From an uncultured Collinsella sp. (GTDB taxonomy: Bacteria; Actinomycetota; Coriobacteriia; Coriobacteriales; Coriobacteriaceae), in the NCBI GenBank assembly GCA_900547345.1, contig URGG01000037.1, positions 1 through 16,787 of the forward strand: a stretch of DNA of 16,787 nucleotides, read 5' to 3'. Made by a program: the position numbers and the translations under genes. Below, one piece after another: positions 1-7,814 of this stretch (its first letter is position 1; each line of letters starts with the position of its first letter). The notes under the pieces were generated by a model. The model saw only the letters and a list, made by a program, of their open reading frames with translations, ran no database searches and was not told where the DNA came from.

Positions 1-430
1 CGAGGTCCCCGAGGGCGTCGAGATCACCGACGTCGCAGGCGACACCGCCGACAGGGCCCAGTTTAAGTTCACCGAGAGCGAGCACGCCAGCGACCGCTTC
101 ATCCCTGTCTTCGATCCTGACAAGAACGCCGATGAGTTGTTCGACTACGAGGCAAAGTGGAAGGCCAACTCTGGATGGACCGAGAGCGATCCCGTTAAGT
201 ACAATGGCAAGACCTGGCGCAGTGCCTACTTCACGCACTCGGGCGGCGTAACGACCGAATACTTCACCGACGTTGACGGCGGCAGTGTGTATGTGCGTAT
301 CGACAACGTCGAGGAGCACAAGGACGCCGTCGAGACCATGATGAAGTCTCTGGAATTTGCCGACGACATCGCCGAGGCCAAGACCGAGGCCATGGACGTC
401 AAGCTCGACGATATCGAGATCAAGCGCTAA
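1..430 (+). CDS. C-terminal part of an unidentified protein, probably secreted or lipoprotein-like (5' end outside window)
   Basis: The reading frame is already open at base 2 and runs to TAA at 428-430, giving about 142 visible residues. The start and any signal peptide lie before the window. The visible part is acidic and rich in Asp, Glu, Thr and aromatic residues, without a membrane segment. A stretch of alternating polar and aromatic residues (YNGKTWRSAYFTHSGG, then TTEYFTDVDGGSVYVRI) followed by a helix ending in MMKSLEF resembles the C-terminal half of small extracytoplasmic beta-sandwich domains that end in a 'lkSi.f' helix. That resemblance is only an impression, and no family is claimed. 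A strong terminator at 502-534 ends the transcript. An internal TTG at 137 is not believed to be the start, because the frame is open and protein-like upstream of it. Confidence 0.75.
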   Translation, partial: EVPEGVEITDVAGDTADRAQFKFTESEHASDRFIPVFDPDKNADELFDYEAKWKANSGWTESDPVKYNGKTWRSAYFTHSGGVTTEYFTDVDGGSVYVRIDNVEEHKDAVETMMKSLEFADDIAEAKTEAMDVKLDDIEIKR

Positions 431-501
431 GCGACTGGCGAGCGCAGCGGGAAACACGGGCGCAGTGCAAACAAGTGACGGTACCCCAGCGCTTCGTACC
501 C

Positions 502-534
502 AGGGAGGGCCGGTAAACCGACCCTCCCTTTCTT
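502..534 (+). terminator. Rho-independent terminator of the gene ending at 430
   Basis: AGGGAGGG (502-509) pairs with CCCTCCCT (522-529). An inner CGG/CCG pair is separated by one C-A mismatch and closed by a TAAA loop, and the stem is followed by TTCTT. It lies 71 bases after the stop codon. The rest of the 305-base gap (535-735) shows no gene. A TATAGT hexamer at 687-692 could be a -10 element for the next gene, but no convincing -35 element lies upstream of it. Confidence 0.85.
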
Positions 535-735
535 ATGCCTGTAGCCGACGAACGCGAGGATGCCGGACGTCGGAACCGCCCCAAATGTGGCAACAGTACG
601 AAAACGACAAACGCCCCAACACGTCCGCCCGCCGATTTATTGTGCCGCGCAGGCAATTAAACCAGCATCTTTAAACATCTGAGCAGTATAGTGACCAAAA
701 CTATCGCATAACCGCACTCTGCGAATGGAGAAGTT

Positions 736-3052
736 ATGACCGAACACCACGCCATCAGCCGCCGAGCATTTACGTTGGGCCTTGGACTCGCGGCGTTGTC
801 GCCACTTGCAAGCCTGCCCGAAACCGCCATGCTGGGCATTAGCCCGCGGGCAGCCTTTGCGGACAGCACGGCCGGGCCAGCAGTCAGCCTCGACAATTTC
901 GTCATTCGCCTTCGCCCCGCGGGCTATTTTCGTACCGCAAGCGTTAACGAAGACGGCAACGTCATCGGCAACGTCTGCCATCTGTTTAATGACGGCACGT
1001 CCAGCAAGCTCATCCTTGAGAACGTAACGACCAAGAATGACGATACAAACTGGTATGCTATCCGCACCTTGCTCAATTTCGAAGAGCATAAAAAGACGGG
1101 CTACAGCATTTGGTCGGTCGATGGCGACTCGGACAAAGACGGAAAGGTCATCCACGTATGGAGTGGCGAGCATTCCGTGGGAGCTCGAACTTATCGGTTA
1201 CGACATGAAAAAGAACGATGCCACGGTTAGCAGCCTCGACTGGATCACGTACAGCAGCTACGTCGATGGGCCATGTTGGATGAAATACGTCGACGACAAC
1301 AAGTTCCTCGACGAGCTGAGCATCCCGGGTACGCACGATTCGGGCACCTGTAGCGTGGACAACGACACCGAGCCCCAATCCTCGCAAGTAAAATGCCAGC
1401 AGGATTACATTCCCACGCAGTTGCTCGAAGGCATTCGCTATTTTGATATCCGTCTCGGAAAGGGCGACAACCCTGGCATCGACCATGGGATGTACTACCT
1501 GCTCAAAAAAGACGCGTACTTTTTGCATCTTTCCGATGTCATAGGCTACTTCAAAACGTTTTTGAACGAAAACCCGACAGAAGCGCTCATCATGCTTGTA
1601 TCACGAGGCAACGACGAGGCTACCGACGAAAGTGTTACGACGGCTTTCGCCAAGGTTTTGGACGACAACCCCAAACTGTTCTATACGTCGAGCCGCGTTC
1701 CCACACTGGGCGAGGTGCGCGGAAAGATCGTCCTGCTACGTCGATTTGGACTCGACGGCGACAGCGTAAGCGGCCACACGTGGGGACTCGACCTCACCGA
1801 ATGGGATAACAAAATCGCAGCGCACACCGACAGCAGTTCCATGTGCCTCGTCCAAGACGCGCAGGGCTTTGAAGCCGCGGGGGAAACAGGCGACAAAGAG
1901 CCCTATTGCACCAAGGTATACGCCCAGGACAAGTACAAACTCACGGGAACCGACAAGCTCAGCTGGGTCGATAATGCGCTGAAGGAAACGACCGGGCGCA
2001 CGCGCAACGAGGTAGATGTCGAGGACGATAACGGGGCCAAGGAGAAAGTCCTGGAGCGTTGCTGGTCTATCAACTACACCAGCTGCACGGGCTTGTCGCA
2101 CGGAGGCAATCCTTTTACCTCGGCACGAGTAGTCAACGAGCATCTGTATAAGAGCCCGTACATCAATCCCAGCGGCATCGAGGATACAAAGTCAGATTAC
2201 CTCAAGCACATTGGCATCATCGCATCCGACTTTGTTGATGCGGCGCTGGCCCGGAGCATCTACCAGCGCAATTACGATACGGAGCACAAGCAGACGGCTT
2301 CGTACTATCTCCCGTACTATCTCCCGACCCGCATGCGCATGACGTACGGCGACTCGCTGAGCGATGCCTCATTCCAGGATGGCAAGACCGTTGGCGAGGG
2401 CCGTTTCCGCCTCGTTAACAGCAGCAACGTACTCAACGTGGCCGCTTCTGGCAGCGCGTTTGCCATCGAATACGTGGATGTCGACGCCCTGGGCAACGAG
2501 ACCGCTACAGGACTGCAGGGCTTCGTGCCCATCGATATCGATCCGCTCGCGCTGACGCCCCATTTTGAGGGACTCGAAGGCCTTAAGGCCGGCGAAGACG
2601 TGCGCGCCAAGATTGCGGCATCACTCGAGGGCAAGCTCGAAACCGACGCCTGCACCGCCCAGCTCGAGTTTGTGCACGACGCGGACGGCGCTCCGGGCAC
2701 GGCAATGGCCGAGGGCGAGGCATTTGCCGCGGGGACGTATTGGGTGCGTGCGAAAGGTCTGTTGGGCGACGCGGCGCAGAACTACACGCTCGCCAGCGAC
2801 GGAGCCGCAAACTTTACCGTAGCGGCCTCGGACAGTGCAGGCGGCACCGGCAGCGGCACGGGTTCCAGCGCAGGCAGCGCTGATAAGAATGGTAAGGGCA
2901 ACAAGGGCAAGGGCTCGGGCGGAAAACTCGCCGACACGGGCGACGGCTCCGGCATTGCCGCCGGGCTCGCCGCTGCCGCCATGGCGACAACGGTCGCCGG
3001 CGCGGCGATGCTTGCCAATGACCGCGAAAACGTTGGGGACGACAGCGAATAG
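736..3052 (+). pseudogene. Secreted, cell-wall-anchored phosphatidylinositol-specific phospholipase C-like protein, frameshifted
   Basis: ATG 736 follows GGAG at 727-730. The N-terminus has a twin-arginine signal (SRRAFTLGLGLAAL), so export would be by Tat. Frame 1 runs to TAG 1228-1230, and the homologous reading continues in frame 2 to 3052. Removing one G from GGG at 1179-1181 joins them cleanly (HSV-ELELIGYD) into a protein of about 771 residues. In that joined product the PI-PLC X domain holds GTHDSG (first catalytic His, about H200), GIRYFDIRL (about 232-240) and DHG (second catalytic His, about H250), then the family-typical FLNENPTEALIMLV. A beta-rich domain, a Ser/Gly/Lys-rich stalk, LADTG (about 731-735), a hydrophobic Ala-rich helix and a short charged tail follow, as in sortase substrates. 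It would cleave phosphoinositides or related phosphodiester lipids at the cell surface. Codons look intact apart from the single shift, so a recent mutation, a sequencing error or frameshifted expression are all possible. Internal starts would lack the export signal. Confidence 0.8.
2301..2324 (+). repeat. 12-bp perfect tandem duplication inside the phospholipase gene
   Basis: CGTACTATCTCC occurs twice head to tail (2301-2312, 2313-2324). It adds four in-frame residues and gives the doubled peptide YYLPYYLP. This looks like a replication-slippage product that keeps the frame. Confidence 0.8.
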
Positions 3053-3089
3053 GCAAGCCCGCCTTTTAGACACATCGACTCAATTGGGG

Positions 3090-3123
3090 GGGGCGCAGAA
3101 TACCGTTCTGCGCCCCGATTTTT
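3090..3123 (+). terminator. Rho-independent terminator of the phospholipase gene
   Basis: GGGGCGCAGAA (3090-3100) pairs perfectly with TTCTGCGCCCC (3106-3116) around a TACCG loop, and GATTTTT follows. It starts 38 bases after the stop at 3052. The opposite strand lacks a T-run after the hairpin, so it serves only the plus strand. Confidence 0.93.
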
Positions 3124-3148
3124 ACCTTAGCCCGAACACCGTTATCGG

Positions 3149-3418
3149 CTACGTCACCATGTTCAGCGCATTCACGAACTCCTGAGCTTGGGAGCGGCTG
3201 CTCAGACTAAAGACACAGGCAGTCAACAGCCTGTTACGTAGGAAAACGTCGCGGCCCTTGATCCTGCTGACCCCCGTAATGTCCTTAAGATAAACAATCT
3301 CGGTGTGCTTGCCACCAAAAGTGCCCTTCTTGAGCACCTCGATGCGGTTAGGGTAGATCTTGACGTCTTTAAACCTACCCGAACCTTTGTCCTGGAACAG
3401 CAGCGTGTTGTTGTCCAT
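3149..3418 (-). CDS. Small uncharacterised protein, possibly PH-like
   Basis: The product is 89 residues, mostly beta-predicted and basic, ending in a helix (QAQEFVNALNMVT). The order of short strands (LLFQDKG, VKIYPNRIEVLKKG, TEIVYLKDITGVSRI, CVFSLSS) and a terminal helix recalls small bacterial PH-like domains. That is a shape-based guess and the function is unknown. It has no signal peptide or membrane helix. The ATG at 3418 is chosen because GGGAG lies 9 bases before it. A longer reading from GTG 3463 has no ribosome binding site and begins directly next to a -10-like hexamer (3464-3469), so that codon would sit at or before the transcription start. The gene diverges from the YhcG-type nuclease gene with 168 bases between the two starts, so shared regulation is possible. 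Confidence 0.7.
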   Translation of the reverse strand: MDNNTLLFQDKGSGRFKDVKIYPNRIEVLKKGTFGGKHTEIVYLKDITGVSRIKGRDVFLRNRLLTACVFSLSSRSQAQEFVNALNMVT

Positions 3419-3463
3419 ACGCGTCACTCCCGTGGGGTTCGCTAAAACTGTCTCTATGGCCAC

Positions 3464-3493
3464 ATTTTAGTCACCGCAAGGCTCCCATGCGAA
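3464..3493 (-). promoter_or_regulatory. Candidate promoter of the small PH-like gene
   Basis: On the minus strand TTCGCA (-35, plus positions 3488-3493) and TAAAAT (-10, plus 3464-3469) are separated by 18 bases. Transcription would begin near 3457, leaving a leader of about 39 bases before ATG 3418. The match to consensus is moderate (4/6 and 5/6). Confidence 0.45.
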
Positions 3494-3586
3494 GGTGCCA
3501 GACAGCAAAGCAATTCGTGTCCGCGCGAGGCTTTAAACTAAATGCGATAAAGATGCATTCCACAAGAGGAAAGTGGGGCGACAGTG

Positions 3587-4636
3587 ATGGGCGAACTGGT
3601 AAACCGTGGAGAATCGGCAATCGTGCCCGAAGGTTTTTACAAGCAGGTCTCCTCGATTCTCAACGCCGCTCGCGACAAGGCCTATACCGCCGTTAACTTT
3701 GCGATGGTTGAGGCATATTGGGAGATCGGCAAGAGTATTGTTGATGAACAGGGCGGAGAGGGGCGCGCAGCATATGGAGAGGCATTGATTGCAGGCCTCT
3801 CCAGAAGGCTTACCGCGGATTTCGGAAGAGGCTTTGGCATCGCAAACCTTCGCAATATGCGTCAGTTCTTTCTTGCGTTTCCAATTCGCGACGCACTGCG
3901 TAGCGAATTGAGCTGGACTCATTACCGCAGGTTGATGCGCATTTCCGACCCTGACGCTCGCACCTGGTACATGAACGAATGCGCCGATTCTCGTTGGAGC
4001 ACGCGTCAGCTCGAACGCCAGATCAATACCATGTTCCGTGAGCGCCTACTTGCCAGCAAGGACAAGGAGGCCGTCACCCAAGAAATCCAAAAGAGCGCCC
4101 CGGCTCGTCGCCCCGAGGATATCATCCGCGACCCATATGTACTGGAGTTTTTAGGTTTCTCGGACGATACTGCGTTTCGCGAGAGCGATCTAGAGCAGGC
4201 GCTCATCACGCATCTTCAGAAGTTCCTGCTGGAGCTTGGCCGTGGTTTCGCTTTCGAGGCGCGCCAAAAGCGCATCACCTTTGATGGACGCCATTTCTAT
4301 ATTGACCTTGTGTTTTACAACTATCTGATACGCTGCTTCGTGCTCATCGACCTTAAGACCGATGACCTTACGCATCAGGACCTAGGCCAGATGCAAATGT
4401 ATGTGAACTACTACACGCGCGAACTCATGAACGAAGGCGACAATCCGCCCATAGGCATCGTGCTCTGCGCGGACAAAAGCGATTCGATCGTCGAGTACAC
4501 GCTGCCCGAAGACAACGACCAAGTGTTTGCCGCCAAATACCTGCCGTATCTTCCAAGCAAGGAAGAGCTGGCGCGCGAGTTGAGTGCCGAGTACCGCGCC
4601 ATCAATGAAGCGTCTAATGGCGAAGCGCAAGGGTAG
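3587..4636 (+). CDS. YhcG/DUF1016 family protein, PD-(D/E)XK nuclease domain
   Basis: The product is 349 residues, matching the usual length of the family. The N-terminal helical half (DUF1016_N type) contains AYWEIGKSIVDEQ and FGIANLRNMRQFF, and the SWTHYRRLMRI segment is characteristic. The C-terminal nuclease-like half shows FYIDLVFYN (D240), VLIDLKTDD (D255, K257, the D-x-K of the PD-(D/E)XK core) and the family-typical LGQMQMYVNYY. These residues suggest an intact metal-dependent nuclease site. Family members occur alone or beside restriction-modification and other defence genes, and their target is not settled. Here no methylase or specificity subunit is adjacent. The start could also be GTG 3584. 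An AGAGGAAAG at 3565-3573 and a GGGG at 3574-3577 precede both, and ATG 3587 is preferred. No clear terminator follows. Confidence 0.85.
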   Translation: MGELVNRGESAIVPEGFYKQVSSILNAARDKAYTAVNFAMVEAYWEIGKSIVDEQGGEGRAAYGEALIAGLSRRLTADFGRGFGIANLRNMRQFFLAFPIRDALRSELSWTHYRRLMRISDPDARTWYMNECADSRWSTRQLERQINTMFRERLLASKDKEAVTQEIQKSAPARRPEDIIRDPYVLEFLGFSDDTAFRESDLEQALITHLQKFLLELGRGFAFEARQKRITFDGRHFYIDLVFYNYLIRCFVLIDLKTDDLTHQDLGQMQMYVNYYTRELMNEGDNPPIGIVLCADKSDSIVEYTLPEDNDQVFAAKYLPYLPSKEELARELSAEYRAINEASNGEAQG

Positions 4637-4642
4637 CAGCAC

Positions 4643-4791
4643 GTTGCGACCGAAGCCACCGCAGCCGTCGCAGGCGCACTCGCGGTTGCGACGCACGCTA
4701 CGAAACAATACCGGTCATGGACGCCGGCAACGACATTCTAGCCGTGGCTGGCGAGCATGACCTGACAGGCAAAGACGCGGCCTTCGTCTGA
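4643..4791 (+). pseudogene. Possible remnant of a PIN-domain (VapC-like) gene
   Basis: Directly after the nuclease gene, the frame of 4643 onward gives an Ala/Val-rich helix (VATEATAAVAGALAVATHA). From about 4696 the frame one base earlier continues with YETIPVMD, then DILAVAGEHDLTGKDAAFV and TGA 4789-4791. The second part resembles the C-terminal part of PIN domains (pattern 'v.pvd...l..Aa.la.ehgL.g.DA..va'), including the DA that carries a metal-binding Asp. No start codon, ribosome site or N-terminal half was found, so if real it is a decayed fragment. The match is by eye over about 30 residues and could be chance. Confidence 0.28.
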
Positions 4792-5058
4792 TGTGGGTCC
4801 ATTGGCTGTCACAGAAAGGGGCGGGTTGCAGCCGGCCCTAGACGATAATACCTGCGTTGCCCGCGTCTCCGAAGTTTAAGCGCTGAGGAGCGGGTTCCGC
4901 GGCACAACCTGATTTTACCCAGTGAGGAGGCTCTTTTGCAGCCGCTCCACTGTTTATTTACATCTGGCACCCTCAAACAATCAGACGACAGTCCGCACTC
5001 CTGCGAGCTGCCCCGTTCCTCTAGCTATCGCATCGCAGCGCCGACCGACACTACTCCC
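4792..5058. other. Intergenic stretch with no supported gene
   Basis: This completes the gap of about 420 bases between the nuclease gene and the zinc-ribbon gene. A GAGGAGG followed by TTG 4936 would open an 82-codon reading, but this runs antisense into the zinc-ribbon gene and its peptide looks unlike a protein. Apart from the weak hairpin at 4811-4838, nothing structured was recognised. Confidence 0.5.
4811..4838 (-). terminator. Weak candidate terminator for the zinc-ribbon gene
   Basis: On the minus strand, GGGCCGGC and GCCCGCCC-type arms (plus 4831-4838 and 4819-4826) form a stem with one internal mismatch and a G-T pair, followed by CTTTCTGT. It lies about 220 bases after the stop of the gene ending at 5059, which is far, and the T-run is interrupted. 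Confidence 0.28.
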
Positions 5059-6396
5059 CTACTTCCCAAAGATTGCAGCGAACAATCCCTTGCGTTTGGG
5101 CTTCTCCTCTCGGTAGGAACCCTCGACGGCGGCTGCAACCTGGCGCGGTTGCTCGCAGCCTCCACGGCGTACGATCTGGTATAGGAACGGCGATTTAACG
5201 TATTTGACCTCGATGGGCGTGGCGTGCACGGTGCTTTCGCTCGACAGCATCACGTTGGGATTGAGCGGTGCCACCACATGCGTCTCGCGCTTGTCACTAA
5301 ACACCACCGCAGCCGCGCGGCCCGTCTGGCCGTTCACGGCGATGCGCACCTGTTCGCCATCGCGACTATCCGAGGCAGGACGATCGACAAAGTACACCGG
5401 CACCATAACCAAGCCGTCCTTGTGCTTGCGGGCCTTGCGCGCCCACGTGCGGATGCTCTTTTTATTGAGCCCCAGTACAGCCTCGGCGTCGTTGCCCGCA
5501 ACGTCGAGCGCCAACTTATCAATGACCACCTGGTCCTTGGTAGACGCATCGACTGAGACAACGCGAAAGTCACCTTCCTGCATGGCGGGATCGAACGGAC
5601 CGACCTTGGCAAAGTCCCACGGCTCCAAAATGCCCATGAGGCGAACGTCCAGGTAGTTTGCCCTGGGGTATGCCCAGTCGAGCACCTCGTAGTACACCAA
5701 GGCCTCCTTGCTCAGGCCCTTGCCCGGGAAGCTCGCCATCATGCGCAAGTCCGCCAGCGCCATGGGGAAATAGAAGAGCATCATGTCGTTTTGGATCGCG
5801 TCTTCCACGTCGTGCCCGGCAAAGGCATCCGGATACTGGCGCACCAGCTGCAGCGCGTTGGCACGTGCCTGCTGCGGCGAGATTTCGCAGGGAATACCCT
5901 GCTCGGGCACATACTCCGCACCAACGCCCATGGTCAGGCGCTTGCTAAACGTCCCCGGCTTGAGCAGGTCCGCAATGCCAATCTTATTGCCGCAGGACGG
6001 GCACTCAAACACACGCTGCGTTGACTCGCCCTCAAAGGACGCTCCGCAGAAGGGGCAAGGAATGCTCACATGCGTGGCCTCTTGGAACTCCTGCGCCGTG
6101 CCGCGATCCTCCCACAGCAGATGTTCCAGGACCGACTGATTGCGCCAGTGCGCATTGAAGAAATACCAGTCCGGGTCCTGCGGGCGCTCGAGTTGCGACA
6201 CATGCGTGAGTTTGAGCAGTCCATCCACCACCGTCAACGGCGTATGGCGAATACCCAAAGCGCTCTTGGGCTCTCCGGCGTCCGCCTGCCACGGAACCAC
6301 CGTGCCGCAATAGGCGCACTCAAAGCTGCGCTTAGCCTGGTGCGAGTACATAGGGCCGCCGCAGTTTTGACATTTAATGGCAAACATCTCGTCCAT
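5059..6396 (-). CDS. Double zinc-ribbon protein of unknown function
   Basis: The product is 445 residues. Two CxxC...CxxC zinc ribbons are evident: C9/C12 with C27/C30 (KCQNCGG, ECAYCGT) and C114/C117 with C132/C135 (PCPFCGA, ECPSCGN). The remaining 300 residues form a soluble-looking alpha/beta region with no transmembrane helix or signal peptide and no recognised catalytic motif. The tail is basic (EEKPKRKGLFAAIFGK). Paired ribbons of this kind usually stabilise a fold or bind nucleic acid or protein, but the function here is not known. ATG 6396 is chosen because a near-perfect AAAGGAGG ends 8 bases upstream. The reading frame extends to 6447, but that extension would lie in the leader and cross the palindrome at 6425-6443. 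It diverges from the CDF transporter gene. Confidence 0.8.
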   Translation of the reverse strand: MDEMFAIKCQNCGGPMYSHQAKRSFECAYCGTVVPWQADAGEPKSALGIRHTPLTVVDGLLKLTHVSQLERPQDPDWYFFNAHWRNQSVLEHLLWEDRGTAQEFQEATHVSIPCPFCGASFEGESTQRVFECPSCGNKIGIADLLKPGTFSKRLTMGVGAEYVPEQGIPCEISPQQARANALQLVRQYPDAFAGHDVEDAIQNDMMLFYFPMALADLRMMASFPGKGLSKEALVYYEVLDWAYPRANYLDVRLMGILEPWDFAKVGPFDPAMQEGDFRVVSVDASTKDQVVIDKLALDVAGNDAEAVLGLNKKSIRTWARKARKHKDGLVMVPVYFVDRPASDSRDGEQVRIAVNGQTGRAAAVVFSDKRETHVVAPLNPNVMLSSESTVHATPIEVKYVKSPFLYQIVRRGGCEQPRQVAAAVEGSYREEKPKRKGLFAAIFGK

Positions 6397-6424
6397 GGAA
6401 ACGTCCTCCTTTGCACAGGGGCTG

Positions 6425-6443
6425 TCGACATTAAGTATGTCGA
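6425..6443. promoter_or_regulatory. 19-bp palindrome, candidate operator
   Basis: TCGACAT (6425-6431) and ATGTCGA (6437-6443) are perfect inverted arms separated by TAAGT. The palindrome lies 28 bases upstream of the zinc-ribbon gene start and overlaps AT-rich hexamers (CATACT, minus strand) that could be its -10 region. Such a position fits a repressor site, but no regulator is known from the sequence. Confidence 0.4.
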
Positions 6444-6614
6444 GCAAGCAGGCACATGCCCATACCCATGTGGCCCAAAATGGACCACCCAGGCAGACGA
6501 GAAGGCTCGCTCGTTAGCACCGGCAGACTATTGCTGCATTTTCTGAGCATCGGCGCACGGCGCCCCCGTGCGAGCTACACTATCCCCTTAAACATGATTG
6601 TGAGGACGACCGCT

Positions 6615-7796
6615 ATGCTATTTGTAAATCGGCTGGTACATACGCTTGTTCCCGGCAGCGAGAGCGAGCCGGTCGATGCATCTTGCCGCACCAACGCGGG
6701 CTTTTCCGCAAGCCTCGTCTGCATTGGCCTCAACATCACCCTGTGCCTGGCCAAGGGCATCGCGGGTCTGCTCGCCGGCTCCGTCTCCCTCATCGCCGAC
6801 GCTTTCAACAACCTCTCCGATGCCTCGAGCAACATTGTGAGCCTGCTCGGTTTCCGCCTTGCCAGCCGCCCGGCAGACGAAGGCCACCCCTATGGTCACG
6901 GCCGCTACGAGTACCTAGCCGGCCTGTTCGTCGCCGTCCTGGTTTGCGCCGTCGGCATCAACCTGATTCTCGAGTCGGTCACCAAGATCATCAAGCCCTC
7001 GCCCACCGCTTACACGTTTATTTCCCTTGCGGCACTGGCTACGTCCATGCTCGTTAAGCTCTGGATGGCAGCGTTCAACCGCACGCTGGGCGATCGCATC
7101 GACTCGGAGACGCTCATCGCCACGGCGCAGGACTCCAAAAACGACGTCATCACCTCGGGCTCGGTCTTGGTGGCGGCGCTTATTTCGCAGACGACCGGCT
7201 TTGATCTCGATGGCTGGGCAGGCCTGGGTGTGGGCGTCTTCATCTGCATCAGCGGTCTGGGCCTGGTGCGCGACGCCATCAGCCCGTTGCTGGGGCAAGC
7301 GCCCGACCCCAAGCTCGTCCAGGCAATCCGCGACAAGATCATGTCCTATCCGCAGGTCTTGGGCACACACGACCTCATGGTGCACGACTACGGCCCCGGT
7401 CGTCAGTTTGCCAGCGCCCACGTGGAGATGCCCGGCGAGGGCGACGCGTTTGAGCACCACGAGATTCTGGACACCATCGAGCACGACATCAAGCGCCAGA
7501 TGGGCATTGGTATCACGCTGCACTGCGACCCCATCGCGACAACCGGCGATGACTTGCGCGGCTGGGTCAAGCGCGGCGTCATGCAGATCGATCCCGCGCT
7601 CTCCATCCACGATCTGCACGAGCACGACGGGTTCGTTTCGTTTGACCTGGTGCGTCCCGACGGCTTTGACATATCCGACGAGGAGCTGCTGGAGCTCGTC
7701 ACGCGCATCGTGCACGAGCGCCGGCCCGATGTCTCATGCGTCGTCACGTTTGATTCGGGCTTCAGCTCGCCCGAGCGTCCGGCCGAGCAGCTGTAG
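6615..7796 (+). CDS. Cation diffusion facilitator family metal transporter, probably manganese type
   Basis: The product is 393 residues, an inner-membrane proton-coupled metal exporter. Transmembrane segments begin near residue 30. TM2 carries SLIADAFNNLSDASS with D62, N66 and D69, a following loop has HPYGHGRYEY, and TM5 carries TAQDSKND with D173 and D177. Zinc exporters of the family usually have His/Asp sets at these sites. The Asn in TM2 and the Asp pair in TM5 fit the Mn-type branch (MntE-like), so manganese is the inferred substrate. The C-terminal cytoplasmic part includes the dimerisation domain (THDLMVHDYGPGRQFASAHVE) and a second similar segment (SIHDLHEHDGFVSFDLVRP) typical of the longer Gram-positive members. 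ATG 6615 is chosen because GAGGA (6602-6606) lies 8 bases upstream. The frame stays open to 6456, but those codons look non-coding. It converges with the next gene, 18 bases apart. Confidence 0.9.
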   Translation: MLFVNRLVHTLVPGSESEPVDASCRTNAGFSASLVCIGLNITLCLAKGIAGLLAGSVSLIADAFNNLSDASSNIVSLLGFRLASRPADEGHPYGHGRYEYLAGLFVAVLVCAVGINLILESVTKIIKPSPTAYTFISLAALATSMLVKLWMAAFNRTLGDRIDSETLIATAQDSKNDVITSGSVLVAALISQTTGFDLDGWAGLGVGVFICISGLGLVRDAISPLLGQAPDPKLVQAIRDKIMSYPQVLGTHDLMVHDYGPGRQFASAHVEMPGEGDAFEHHEILDTIEHDIKRQMGIGITLHCDPIATTGDDLRGWVKRGVMQIDPALSIHDLHEHDGFVSFDLVRPDGFDISDEELLELVTRIVHERRPDVSCVVTFDSGFSSPERPAEQL

Positions 7797-7814
7797 CCCC
7801 GCTCCGCTCGTCCG

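Noticed and set aside
687..692. TATAGT as a -10 element for the phospholipase gene
   Set aside because: No acceptable -35 hexamer lies 16-19 bases upstream, so a promoter is not claimed.
4936..5184. TTG-started 82-codon frame after a good GAGGAGG
   Set aside because: It overlaps the zinc-ribbon gene antisense by 126 bases, its composition is not protein-like, and the AG-rich match alone is weak evidence.
6915..7715. 266-codon open frame antisense to the CDF transporter
   Set aside because: The opposite strand encodes a clear transporter with conserved metal-site residues, and this frame shows no independent signal.
7797..7814. Shared terminator between the convergent CDF and membrane-protein genes
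   Set aside because: Only 18 bases separate the genes, and neither strand shows a stem followed by a T-run.
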